Position numbers and translations under genes: made by a program. The notes below the pieces were generated by a model. The model was given only the letters and a program-made list of their open reading frames with translations. It made no database searches and was not told the origin of the DNA. Shown piece by piece: positions 15,865 through 23,697 of a stretch of 26,597 nt of DNA (positions within the stretch are counted from its first letter, which is position 1; each line of letters opens with the position of its first letter). The stretch lies in contig CAZSMC010000060.1 in the NCBI GenBank assembly GCA_964607755.1, positions 1-26,597 on the forward strand, read 5' to 3'. The DNA is from CAZSMC01 sp964607755. GTDB taxonomy: Bacteria; Zhuqueibacterota; Zhuqueibacteria; Residuimicrobiales; Krinioviventaceae.

Positions 15865-17736
15865 ATGAATCGCCACACCTTTCTAATAAATTCACATTTG
15901 ATGCTTCTGTTGACATTTTTCTCTTTGCCACAGATTGCGGTGTTGGCAAATACGCCAATACAGTCTCGATCAGCACAAGCTCCATGGATCATGCATCGGA
16001 TTGATCCGGCTCCAGAACCTGCGAAATACGGAGCGTATAATTCGCTGGGCTCTGCAGATTTCAACAAAGACGGATTTACGGATTATGCCGTTATTCATGA
16101 ATTTCTGGGCTGGATTGGCGTAACAATCATCTTTCACCCTGGTGTGAGTACACCTGCATTATATGACTATTGGGAAAAGGTGGAAATCTATGATGCTATT
16201 CATGTCGAGCATTGCGAGGTTGGAGATTTTGACAAGGATGGCAATCCGGATATCCTGATGATTGGGGGTGCAGAGCACGATGCACCTGCCGATATTCGTA
16301 TCCTCTGGTGTCCGGATGTGAAGGATGTAAAGAAAAATAGTGCCTGGAAGTCAATGTCTTTTGGTACGATGGGTGCCAAAGGCGGCAATGCACATTTTGG
16401 TTCTGTGCATGATATTGATAAGGATGGTGATCTGGACTTTTTTGTTGGTGGGCGAGGTGAAACTTATGGATTTGAACAAAACCAGAATCATATTGGACTT
16501 CGGTGGGCTGAATGTCCTGATAGTGATTACAGAAATATAAATAAATGGAAAGTCCATGTCATTGATGATCAGCTTTTGAGCGGTCATGGCCATTTCTTTA
16601 CCGATCTTGATCAGGATAGCGATGATGATATAGTCGTGAACAATGCCGATTTCAATACTTCTGAAGAGAATCGAGCATTGATTTGGTATGAGAACCCAGG
16701 GATAGATAAAATCACCCAGCCTTGGACTCGCCATGTTATTCACAAACATCCCGATTATTTCGTAAAGTGCCAGGTCGACGCAGGAGATTTAGATCAGGAT
16801 GGACTTGTCGATTTGGTGGTTCCACTTGGATACGATAAAATCTTGTGGTTTAAAAAAACAAGCAATGATCCTGTTCTGTTCGAACGAATCGAAATACAAA
16901 AACCGGATCCAATATTGCAGGTGCAGCGCCCCATCAAAATTTATGATATTAATAAAGATGGCAAAATGGATATTGTAGGAGGACATACCTACTTTGATTA
17001 TCCTACTCCCTATGATTATCCTAAAGGCTATGTATCTCCTGAAATATATTCTCTTTACTGGATGGAATATAATGGAGACAAACCTGCAGCAGATAACTGG
17101 GCCGCACATTGCATAAAGCGTGCCTTTGGTAATAATACAGGCGGTGGCGCTAAAGGAGAAAAGTTTGATCATGTAAAAATGATAGATATTGATAAAGATG
17201 GGGATATGGATATCATTGCCAATGCAGAGGAAAGCTATGTAAAAAAAGATGGCAAGTTATATACTCATTTTGGCGTCGCCTGGTTTGAAAATGCCGAAAC
17301 GGCAATCGCGGCATCGGATGACTTTGAATCCGCTAGCCTGGCAGGTGGTGACGGCTGGTCGTGTGAATGGCAAACACAGGGAAACGTCAAGATAGTCGAA
17401 AAACAAATACAAGGCGAAAATGCCATAGAGCTTCGCGGTAAAGCAGTAGTGACAAGAAGCTTGACAAATAGCATAGATAACGGCCAGCTCGAATTCCGCT
17501 GGATTACTAAAAATGATCCCAAAGATTTTGCGATTGAAGTCTATGATGGAAGCTGGCAATTCGTTCATAAAACATATCCCAGGAAAAGTGAAGAATCCCT
17601 TCCTTATAAAAATGAAATGCTTGCATTATCCAAGTTTGGCCCTGTGACAAAAATACGCATCACTTTGAATGGAACCACTAAAGACGATATTCTATATGTT
17701 GATGGTATAATAGTAAGAAATAGAGTTCAGCAATAA
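15865..17736 (+). CDS. Secreted seven-bladed VCBS/FG-GAP propeller protein, copy B
   Basis: 623 residues from the ATG at 15865, chosen over the in-frame ATG at 15853 because GGAG (15855-15858) makes a good SD for it, and because the bases before it align with those before the copy A start. Sec signal about 1-28 (ending AVLA). Same architecture as copy A: seven D-x-[DN]-x-D loops and the C-terminal beta-domain (SDDFESASLAGGDGW, ILYVDGIIV). Blades 1-5 are identical to copy A at the DNA level. Around blade 6 the copies differ clearly (HTYFDYPTPYDYPKGY here against HLHYAYHTLYGNPEGY), so any change of binding specificity probably lies there. The 130 bases before this gene hold no other ORF. The homology with copy A continues into the downstream spacer, so the duplicated unit was larger than the gene. 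Confidence 0.85.
   Translation: MNRHTFLINSHLMLLLTFFSLPQIAVLANTPIQSRSAQAPWIMHRIDPAPEPAKYGAYNSLGSADFNKDGFTDYAVIHEFLGWIGVTIIFHPGVSTPALYDYWEKVEIYDAIHVEHCEVGDFDKDGNPDILMIGGAEHDAPADIRILWCPDVKDVKKNSAWKSMSFGTMGAKGGNAHFGSVHDIDKDGDLDFFVGGRGETYGFEQNQNHIGLRWAECPDSDYRNINKWKVHVIDDQLLSGHGHFFTDLDQDSDDDIVVNNADFNTSEENRALIWYENPGIDKITQPWTRHVIHKHPDYFVKCQVDAGDLDQDGLVDLVVPLGYDKILWFKKTSNDPVLFERIEIQKPDPILQVQRPIKIYDINKDGKMDIVGGHTYFDYPTPYDYPKGYVSPEIYSLYWMEYNGDKPAADNWAAHCIKRAFGNNTGGGAKGEKFDHVKMIDIDKDGDMDIIANAEESYVKKDGKLYTHFGVAWFENAETAIAASDDFESASLAGGDGWSCEWQTQGNVKIVEKQIQGENAIELRGKAVVTRSLTNSIDNGQLEFRWITKNDPKDFAIEVYDGSWQFVHKTYPRKSEESLPYKNEMLALSKFGPVTKIRITLNGTTKDDILYVDGIIVRNRVQQ
16066..16829 (+). repeat. 764-bp perfect direct repeat, copy B
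   Basis: Partner of 14052-14815 with no mismatch seen. See copy A for limits and meaning. Confidence 0.95.
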
Positions 17737-17893
17737 ATGAAAGCAGATTCAGTGAAATTGCTGGCATATGGCGAACGATTACTTGATTCCATAAAAAATG
17801 TTTATAGTAAATATAAAAGCATCTGCCATTGGTTCAGTTCACATGAGCTAGGAAAATAAATACAAATAAATACAAATCAATTTAGGAAGAGCT

Positions 17894-19390
17894 ATGTGTG
17901 GAAAGAAAATAAACCGCCGGACCTTTGTCCGAGACACAGTCGCACTTGGAGCGATAGCTTATGCCGGTTCGACGACGGGTTCTCAAAAGGATGTGAAGAA
18001 GCGAATTCAAGAATCAGGAAATTCTTATATAAAGTCTTCTAGAAAATTGCCAGTACATCAATTTGATGTTGTCATTGCAGGTGGAGGAACCTCAGGAACA
18101 GTGGCCGCCATTGCAGCAGCACGTCAGGGTGCAAAAACGGCATTGATAGAGGCAAAGGGATATACCGGAGGTACAATTACTGAAGGCGGAACTTGTCTCC
18201 ATAGTTTTTTTAATTTGCCTAAACCAAAAGCGGAAAAACGCCAGGTAGTTAGGGGAATTCCTAATGAGATCATAGAACGGCTGGCTACAGTAGGCGGTAC
18301 ATCGGGGCATGCCCCTATGGTGCTTAATACCGATTATGATCCAGTTGCAACTGTGGTCGATCCAGAATTATACAAATTGATTACAATGAGGATGCTTGCT
18401 GAAAATGGTGTTACCCTATGCCTTAATACACGCATATCAGATGTGATTATGCAGGGTTCAACCATTCGCGGTGTCTTTGTTGAAAGCCATCAAGGAGGAG
18501 AAATCATTTACGCCAAATCCTTTGTAGATTGTACCGGATGGGGCGATCTCGCAGCTAATGCTGGTGCCGATTATACAGAGCCCAATGATTACCCTGTGGC
18601 AAACAGTTTTGGTATGGGTAATGTGAGCATTGAAGGATATCGTTACTTTCTTGAATCACCAGGAGCCATATCGCAAATGGCCGTTGGCAGGCGTAGTAAT
18701 GAAGAGAGGAAAATAGTACGGCTGCATGCTGATGAATATGGAGATAAGAGTGCCCTGCCTGCCAGATTCATGGAACAAGCCAGACAAATCGGTATGTCAT
18801 TGGTCGTGACGACTATTCATGATAATTATTTTTTATTCGTCAAGGTTAATTATAAAATGAAAAAGAGTCCTACAGATCGAGACGCCGCATCATTGGCAGA
18901 GTTGGAACTTCGAAACCGTCAATTAAAAGCACTCGAGCTTTTCAAAGATTTTGTCCCCGGCTGTGAAAAGGCATTTATTGCCAGAACCAGTCCACATATT
19001 AATCCCAGAAGGGTGCGCTGTATTAAATGCGATTATAGCATAACAGGTTCTGATGTTACTGAAGGTAGACACTTTTACGACGATACCTTTGTTTATGGTT
19101 TTCACGATTCACAACCAAGGATACGTGTGAATAACGGCGGAACCTATGGTATTCCTTATCGTGCTTATCTTCCAATCGGAATTGATAACCTTTATGTTGT
19201 AGGAATGATGATTACGTCTGAACATAAAGCGTTTCATTCGACTCGGAATACCGTAAGCTGTATGGGAATGGGCCAGGCTACAGGAACGGCCGCGGCCTTG
19301 TGTGCCAAAAATAATAAAGAAACTCGTGAACTCAATTATACCGATCTGAGAAAAGCACTTGAAAAAGAAGATGTTTATTTTGATGGATAA
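17894..19390 (+). CDS. Tat-exported FAD-dependent oxidoreductase, paralogue 2 of the duplicated module
   Basis: 498 residues; SD AGGAAG about 4-9 bases before the ATG. Tat signal KKINRRTFVRD (Arg 8-9) with an uncleaved-looking short h-region to about 28. Rossmann motif GGGTSG (63-68), acidic strand end ALIE, then GGTITEGGT, VDCTGWGDLAANAGADYTEPND, ARTSPHINPRRVR and the C-terminal IPYRAYLPIGIDNLYVVGM with HSTRNTVSCMGMGQATGTAAAL. Ends ALEKEDVYFDG. Compared with paralogue 1 it carries extra residues in the middle part (YGDKSALPARFMEQ). The three close paralogues share the signal region, FAD sites and last 12 residues but differ in the middle, as expected for related enzymes of different specificity. 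Substrate unknown. Confidence 0.85.
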   Translation: MCGKKINRRTFVRDTVALGAIAYAGSTTGSQKDVKKRIQESGNSYIKSSRKLPVHQFDVVIAGGGTSGTVAAIAAARQGAKTALIEAKGYTGGTITEGGTCLHSFFNLPKPKAEKRQVVRGIPNEIIERLATVGGTSGHAPMVLNTDYDPVATVVDPELYKLITMRMLAENGVTLCLNTRISDVIMQGSTIRGVFVESHQGGEIIYAKSFVDCTGWGDLAANAGADYTEPNDYPVANSFGMGNVSIEGYRYFLESPGAISQMAVGRRSNEERKIVRLHADEYGDKSALPARFMEQARQIGMSLVVTTIHDNYFLFVKVNYKMKKSPTDRDAASLAELELRNRQLKALELFKDFVPGCEKAFIARTSPHINPRRVRCIKCDYSITGSDVTEGRHFYDDTFVYGFHDSQPRIRVNNGGTYGIPYRAYLPIGIDNLYVVGMMITSEHKAFHSTRNTVSCMGMGQATGTAAALCAKNNKETRELNYTDLRKALEKEDVYFDG

Positions 19391-19423
19391 TGTACAAGAG
19401 TTCATATGCCAAGATTGCCTGTT

Positions 19424-19439
19424 AATACTATTGAGTATT
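19424..19439 (+). other. Small palindromic hairpin after paralogue 2
   Basis: AATACT and AGTATT pair around a 4-nt ATTG loop, 33 bases past the stop codon. There is no T-run, so it is not a strong terminator. The bases just after (TATTGAACAG) equal part of the right end of the candidate MITE at 13716-13828, perhaps by chance. Confidence 0.25.
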
Positions 19440-19490
19440 GAACAGAAAAGTTGCTATTCCTCTAATAAATCGTACTTTTCAATTTTTTAT

Positions 19491-19512
19491 GATCAAAAAA
19501 AGTAATTTGATC
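19491..19512 (+). promoter_or_regulatory. Dyad GATCAAA-N8-TTTGATC upstream of paralogue 3
   Basis: A perfect 7-bp inverted repeat 33 bases before the ATG at 19545, in an AT-rich spacer. It could be an operator or an mRNA hairpin. No -35/-10 pair could be assigned with confidence around it. Confidence 0.35.
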
Positions 19513-19544
19513 TCATTAAAATTACAAAAAGAAAGGAAGAATCT

Positions 19545-21008
19545 ATGAAAAAAAACAAAATAAACCGTCGTACTTTTTTAGAAAGTACAGTTGCTCTTGG
19601 AGCCGCGGCTTATGCCGGATCGGTAGCATGTGCTTCCGATGGAGAAAAGCAAGCTGATGAGGAACAAGGCGAATTCTATATGGAGCCGGCAAAAAGGCTT
19701 CCTGTTAAGAAATTCGATGTGGTCATAGCAGGTGGCGGCACAGCCGGCGTTGTGGCAGCTATAGCAGCATCACGGCAAGGAGCTAAAGTGGCATTAATAG
19801 AGGTGAAAGGCTATACAGGAGGAATAATTACCGAAGGCGGCACGGCATTGCATAGTTTCTTTAATGTGTGGAAACCTTATCCAGGAGTAGAAAAGGTCCA
19901 GCTGGTGCGAGGTATTCCCAATGAAATCATTGATCAACTGACCAGGATGGGCGGCACCTCGGGTCACGCCGAGTTGTCAATGGGGTATCATCACGATTCC
20001 GTTTGCCTGGCTGTTGACGTAGAAATGTACAAACTACTGTCCCATACAATGCTGGACGAGGCCGGTGTATACGTATGTCTGAACACACTTTTGGTAAATG
20101 CAGTCAAAGAGGACCAACGAATCAAAGGAGTTATCATAGAGAGCCGAGCCGGAAGAGAGGTGTTCTATTCGGATTCATTTATAGACTGTACAGGTTATGG
20201 CGATCTGGCAGCTTTTGCCGGTGCAGACTATACGGAACCGAATGATTATCCACTCTGTAACAGCATGGGCGTAGCCAATGTCGATATTGAAAAGTATGCT
20301 GAAATCCTTGAACTGACTCAATTAGCAAAAGGCATTCGGAGTGGTCAAGATGGCAAAATAGTTAGAATTCAAGGCAAGCCGAAAGATAAAGATGTAGGTA
20401 CAGGATTTGTAACCACAACGGTCCATGATAACTATTTCATGTTCGTTAAAGCAAACGTCGGAGGCCCCTGGGGCCAGGAAAAATCCTGGAGTGTAACTGA
20501 TAGAGACAAGATGACTAAATTGGAGCTGGAAGCCCGAAAAAAACAGCAGCGATTGATCGATGAAATCAAAACAGCCTCAGATTGTGATAAGGCATTTACT
20601 GCCAGAACGAGTCCTAGCCTTAATATCAGACGCGGTAGAGTCATCCGTTGTGATTATGACATCTCGCTTGATGACGTACTCGGTGCCAGACACTTTGAGG
20701 ACGAAGTTATGGTATACGGTTTTCATGATCAAAGCCTACCTATTGGAGAAGGAGGTGGATCTTATGGAATCCCTTATCGAGCGTTGCGTCCGGTGGGAGT
20801 TGAAAATCTACTGGTCGCGGGGATGATGATAACATCTAATTATAAAGCCCACCAGTCTACCAGAAACACTGTGAGCTGTATGGCTCAAGGCCAGGCTGTA
20901 GGCACAGCGGCTGCATTGTGTGCAAACCAAAGTGTCGGCACGCGTGGACTGGCCTATTCAGATTTGCGAAAAGCACTTGAAAAAGAAAATGTTTATTTTG
21001 AGAGCTAA
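19545..21008 (+). CDS. Tat-exported FAD-dependent oxidoreductase, paralogue 3 of the duplicated module
   Basis: 487 residues; SD AAAGGAAG before the ATG. Tat signal KINRRTFLES (Arg 8-9), h-region to about 28, with GSVAC (Cys 29) that could be a weak lipobox. Rossmann motif GGGTAG (63-68), acidic strand end ALIE, GGIITEGGT, IDCTGYGDLAAFAGADYTEPND, ARTSPSLNIRRGR, and C-terminal IPYRALRPVGVENLLVAGM with QSTRNTVSCMAQGQAVGTAAAL. Ends ALEKENVYFES. Shorter than paralogues 1 and 2 in the middle segment (about residues 255-300). Its last 24 bases recur with one mismatch at 25542-25565, marking a lost fourth relative. Probably periplasmic; substrate unknown. Confidence 0.85.
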   Translation: MKKNKINRRTFLESTVALGAAAYAGSVACASDGEKQADEEQGEFYMEPAKRLPVKKFDVVIAGGGTAGVVAAIAASRQGAKVALIEVKGYTGGIITEGGTALHSFFNVWKPYPGVEKVQLVRGIPNEIIDQLTRMGGTSGHAELSMGYHHDSVCLAVDVEMYKLLSHTMLDEAGVYVCLNTLLVNAVKEDQRIKGVIIESRAGREVFYSDSFIDCTGYGDLAAFAGADYTEPNDYPLCNSMGVANVDIEKYAEILELTQLAKGIRSGQDGKIVRIQGKPKDKDVGTGFVTTTVHDNYFMFVKANVGGPWGQEKSWSVTDRDKMTKLELEARKKQQRLIDEIKTASDCDKAFTARTSPSLNIRRGRVIRCDYDISLDDVLGARHFEDEVMVYGFHDQSLPIGEGGGSYGIPYRALRPVGVENLLVAGMMITSNYKAHQSTRNTVSCMAQGQAVGTAAALCANQSVGTRGLAYSDLRKALEKENVYFES

Positions 21009-21070
21009 TAATATTAGCATTGCGCATAATAATATCTAGATTCTTTTAAAGTAAAGGTACCAAATCTGTC

Positions 21071-21094
21071 ATGGATATGAGCATCCATTAATTT
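21071..21094 (+). terminator. Possible terminator between the FAD module and GH95
   Basis: ATGGAT and ATCCAT form a 6-bp stem with a 6-nt loop, followed by TAATTTTTT. It lies 62 bases after the paralogue 3 stop. The stem is short and AT-rich, so efficiency is doubtful, but it falls where base composition changes sharply. Confidence 0.4.
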
Positions 21095-21161
21095 TTTAAT
21101 TTTATACTGTGAGTGGCTACGATAATGGGGGATGTTGTAAGCACGAATAAGAGTTGTGCTT

Positions 21162-23582
21162 ATGAAAAGACGCGAATTTCTCAAATTCCTGGCTGCCAGT
21201 CCGATGGTCAACAGATTAATACCGGTCGGTCGTACTGCTCAATGCAACGCAAAGCTTCCTAGCTCAATGCTACGACTCTGGTATACTCGACCGGCAGAGG
21301 AGTGGGTAGAAGCTCTGCCAATCGGCAACGGACGGTTGGGAGCCATGGTATTCGGAAAGACGGGGCACGAGCGTATTCAGTTCAACGAGGATACCTTATG
21401 GGCTGGAAAACCCCAGAGCTATGCACATAAAGGGGCATTTAAATATCTTCCGGAAATCCGCAGGTTGCTACTCGAAGGCAGGCAGGAGGAAGCCGAACAT
21501 CTGGCCATGCAAGAATTTATGAGCGTCCCGCTCAGGCAGATGCCCTATCAGCCATTTGCAGATCTGAGGGTAGAATTTCCTGGCCATAATTTCCCGGATC
21601 GCTATTACCGGGAACTTGATATTGAACAGGCGATCACTTCGGTGGAATACGCTGTTGATAGCAACCAGTTCCGACGGGAGATCTTTGCCAGCGCTCCCCA
21701 TAATGTGATCGTAATACATCTAAATGCTGACACCCGGGGTGCCTTGAATTTCGATACCTGCTTTTCGTGCCCCCATGAGAATGTCGATACCCAAACTGAA
21801 GATGGCCAACTGGCCTTGCGGGGTAGCCTGGACCATTATTATTATAAACAGATGGAACAGTCATTTGACTGCGTACTGGATTTTGAAACCCGGCTCTTGG
21901 TAAGGCTGCAAGGAGGACGGATACAGCCGATGGACAATGGTTTGCAGGTCAGGGAGGCAAACGCTGCAACGCTCTTTTTGACAGCCGCCACGAGTTATAG
22001 CGATTATAGGCAGGTTAACGGGGATCCCCACAAGCGCTGCGAGGAGGTTCTCGAAAAAATACACAGTCTGTCGTACGATGACATAAAGCTTGCTCATGTT
22101 CGGGACTACAGCAAGCTGTTTGCGAGAGTATCTTTGGACCTGGGAGAGGAAGGTGCCTCGAACCTGTCTACCGATCAACGGGTATTAAATTATAAAGGAC
22201 AGAACGATGCCTCGCTCGCTGCACTGTACTTCCAATATGGCCGGTATCTGTTGATCTCCAGTTCACGGCCCGGCACTCAGCCAGCTAATTTGCAAGGGAT
22301 CTGGAACCAGGAGATCCACCCTCCCTGGGAATCCAAATACACGACCAACATCAATTTAGAGATGAATTACTGGTCAGCGGAGATTACCGGCCTGCCGGAA
22401 TGTCACCTGCCGCTGTTTGATATGCTGGAAGAGCTGGCGGAATCCGCCCGGCGGACTGCCAGAGAACACTATAATTGCCGGGGTTGGGTTCTGCATCATA
22501 ACACAGATCTATGGAGAGGCACTGCGCCCATTAATCACAGCAATCACGGAATCTGGCCAACAGGGGGAGCCTGGTTATGCCAGCACCTTTGGTGGTATTA
22601 TCGGTACGGTGGAGATAGGGCGTTCCTCGCCACTCGTGCCTATCCCCTGATGCGGGATGCCGCCCTGTTTTTTGTAGATTTCCTGCACAAAGATCCCGAG
22701 ACCGGCTGGTTGATCAGCGTCCCGAGTAATTCGCCGGAACATGGTGGTCTTGTTGCCGGTCCCGCTATGGATCATCAGATTATACGCAGTTTATTCACCA
22801 ATACGATTAAAGCTGCAAAAATACTGAATCGGGATAAAAATCTGCAGCAGACATTGCAGGAGAAACGGGACAGTATCGCTCCCAATCAGGTTGGGCAATA
22901 CGGGCAGCTCAAAGAATGGATTGGAAAAGAAAAAGTTAATCCACATAATCAGCACCGGCATATTTCGCATTTATGGGGACTGCATCCGGGAGATGAAATC
23001 AGTCCGGAAGCGACCCCGGAGCTTGCCAGGGCTGCCAGGCGAACCCTGGAATTTCGCGGCGACGGCGGAACCGGATGGAGCCGGGCCTGGAAAGTGAATT
23101 TCTGGGCCAGGTTGGGTGACGGGAACAGAGCGTATAAGCTTCTCTGCGGATTGCTGGAACCCGCCTGGAAGCATAGAAATCAGCCGGGGAGACGGGGTGG
23201 TACCTATCCGAAACTGTTATGTGCCCATCCTCCATTCCAAATTGACGGCAATTTCGGGGCCACGGCCGGCATCGCTGAAATGTTGATGCAGAGTCACTCT
23301 GGAATTGTCCATCTTTTACCCGCCCTGCCAGATGCCTGGCCGCAAGGATCAGTTATCGGACTTCGGGCCCAAGGCGGATATGAGGTGGATATCCACTGGG
23401 AAAATGGCCGGCTGAACCAGGCAGTTCTGCGAGCTGATGGCGATGGGATGTGTCGGCTCCGAACCGCAGTACCGGTACAAATTAGTTCGAACGGACTGGA
23501 GGTTCCTGTAGAAAGAAGCGGAAAAGAAATATCGACTTTCAAGACGCAGCCACGTAGAGAATATGATATCCGTGCCATTTAA
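21162..23582 (+). CDS. GH95 family alpha-L-fucosidase/galactosidase with N-terminal RR signal
   Basis: 806 residues from the ATG at 21162; an in-frame GTG at 21156 is less likely because the only SD-like bases (AAGAG, ending 21153) suit 21162 and the signal then reads MKRREFLKFLAASP (Arg 3-4, Tat-like). GH95 enzymes hydrolyse alpha-1,2-L-fucosides or related alpha-L-galactosides by inversion. Family marks: WVEALPIGNGRLGAMVFG, FNEDTLWAG, QGIWN..PPWESKYTTNINLEMNYW, PSNSPEH, GWSRAWKVNFWARLGDG and FQIDGNFG. By position, Asn396/Asn398, Glu526 and Asp695 match the catalytic Asn421/Asn423, Glu566 and Asp766 of the Bifidobacterium AfcA enzyme, so it should be active. GC content (about 45-65% in lines counted) is clearly above the neighbours (about 33-45%), which suggests transfer. 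It is followed by a sulfatase, fitting fucose-rich sulfated glycans. Confidence 0.92.
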   Translation: MKRREFLKFLAASPMVNRLIPVGRTAQCNAKLPSSMLRLWYTRPAEEWVEALPIGNGRLGAMVFGKTGHERIQFNEDTLWAGKPQSYAHKGAFKYLPEIRRLLLEGRQEEAEHLAMQEFMSVPLRQMPYQPFADLRVEFPGHNFPDRYYRELDIEQAITSVEYAVDSNQFRREIFASAPHNVIVIHLNADTRGALNFDTCFSCPHENVDTQTEDGQLALRGSLDHYYYKQMEQSFDCVLDFETRLLVRLQGGRIQPMDNGLQVREANAATLFLTAATSYSDYRQVNGDPHKRCEEVLEKIHSLSYDDIKLAHVRDYSKLFARVSLDLGEEGASNLSTDQRVLNYKGQNDASLAALYFQYGRYLLISSSRPGTQPANLQGIWNQEIHPPWESKYTTNINLEMNYWSAEITGLPECHLPLFDMLEELAESARRTAREHYNCRGWVLHHNTDLWRGTAPINHSNHGIWPTGGAWLCQHLWWYYRYGGDRAFLATRAYPLMRDAALFFVDFLHKDPETGWLISVPSNSPEHGGLVAGPAMDHQIIRSLFTNTIKAAKILNRDKNLQQTLQEKRDSIAPNQVGQYGQLKEWIGKEKVNPHNQHRHISHLWGLHPGDEISPEATPELARAARRTLEFRGDGGTGWSRAWKVNFWARLGDGNRAYKLLCGLLEPAWKHRNQPGRRGGTYPKLLCAHPPFQIDGNFGATAGIAEMLMQSHSGIVHLLPALPDAWPQGSVIGLRAQGGYEVDIHWENGRLNQAVLRADGDGMCRLRTAVPVQISSNGLEVPVERSGKEISTFKTQPRREYDIRAI

Positions 23583-23697
23583 GTGTACAATCGAAACACC
23601 ATCTCACTGGATGTACGTGAATCGCAAAGATATTAGAAAAATATATGATATGATTAAATTGGAAAATCTTTGGATTTAAATATTGACAGGAGCAATG

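Noticed and set aside
14337..16749. Two identical 132-codon antisense ORFs (14337-14735 and 16351-16749)
   Set aside because: They lie wholly inside the perfect direct repeat and are mirror frames of the propeller genes; their identity only reflects the duplicated coding sequence. No SD or family support.
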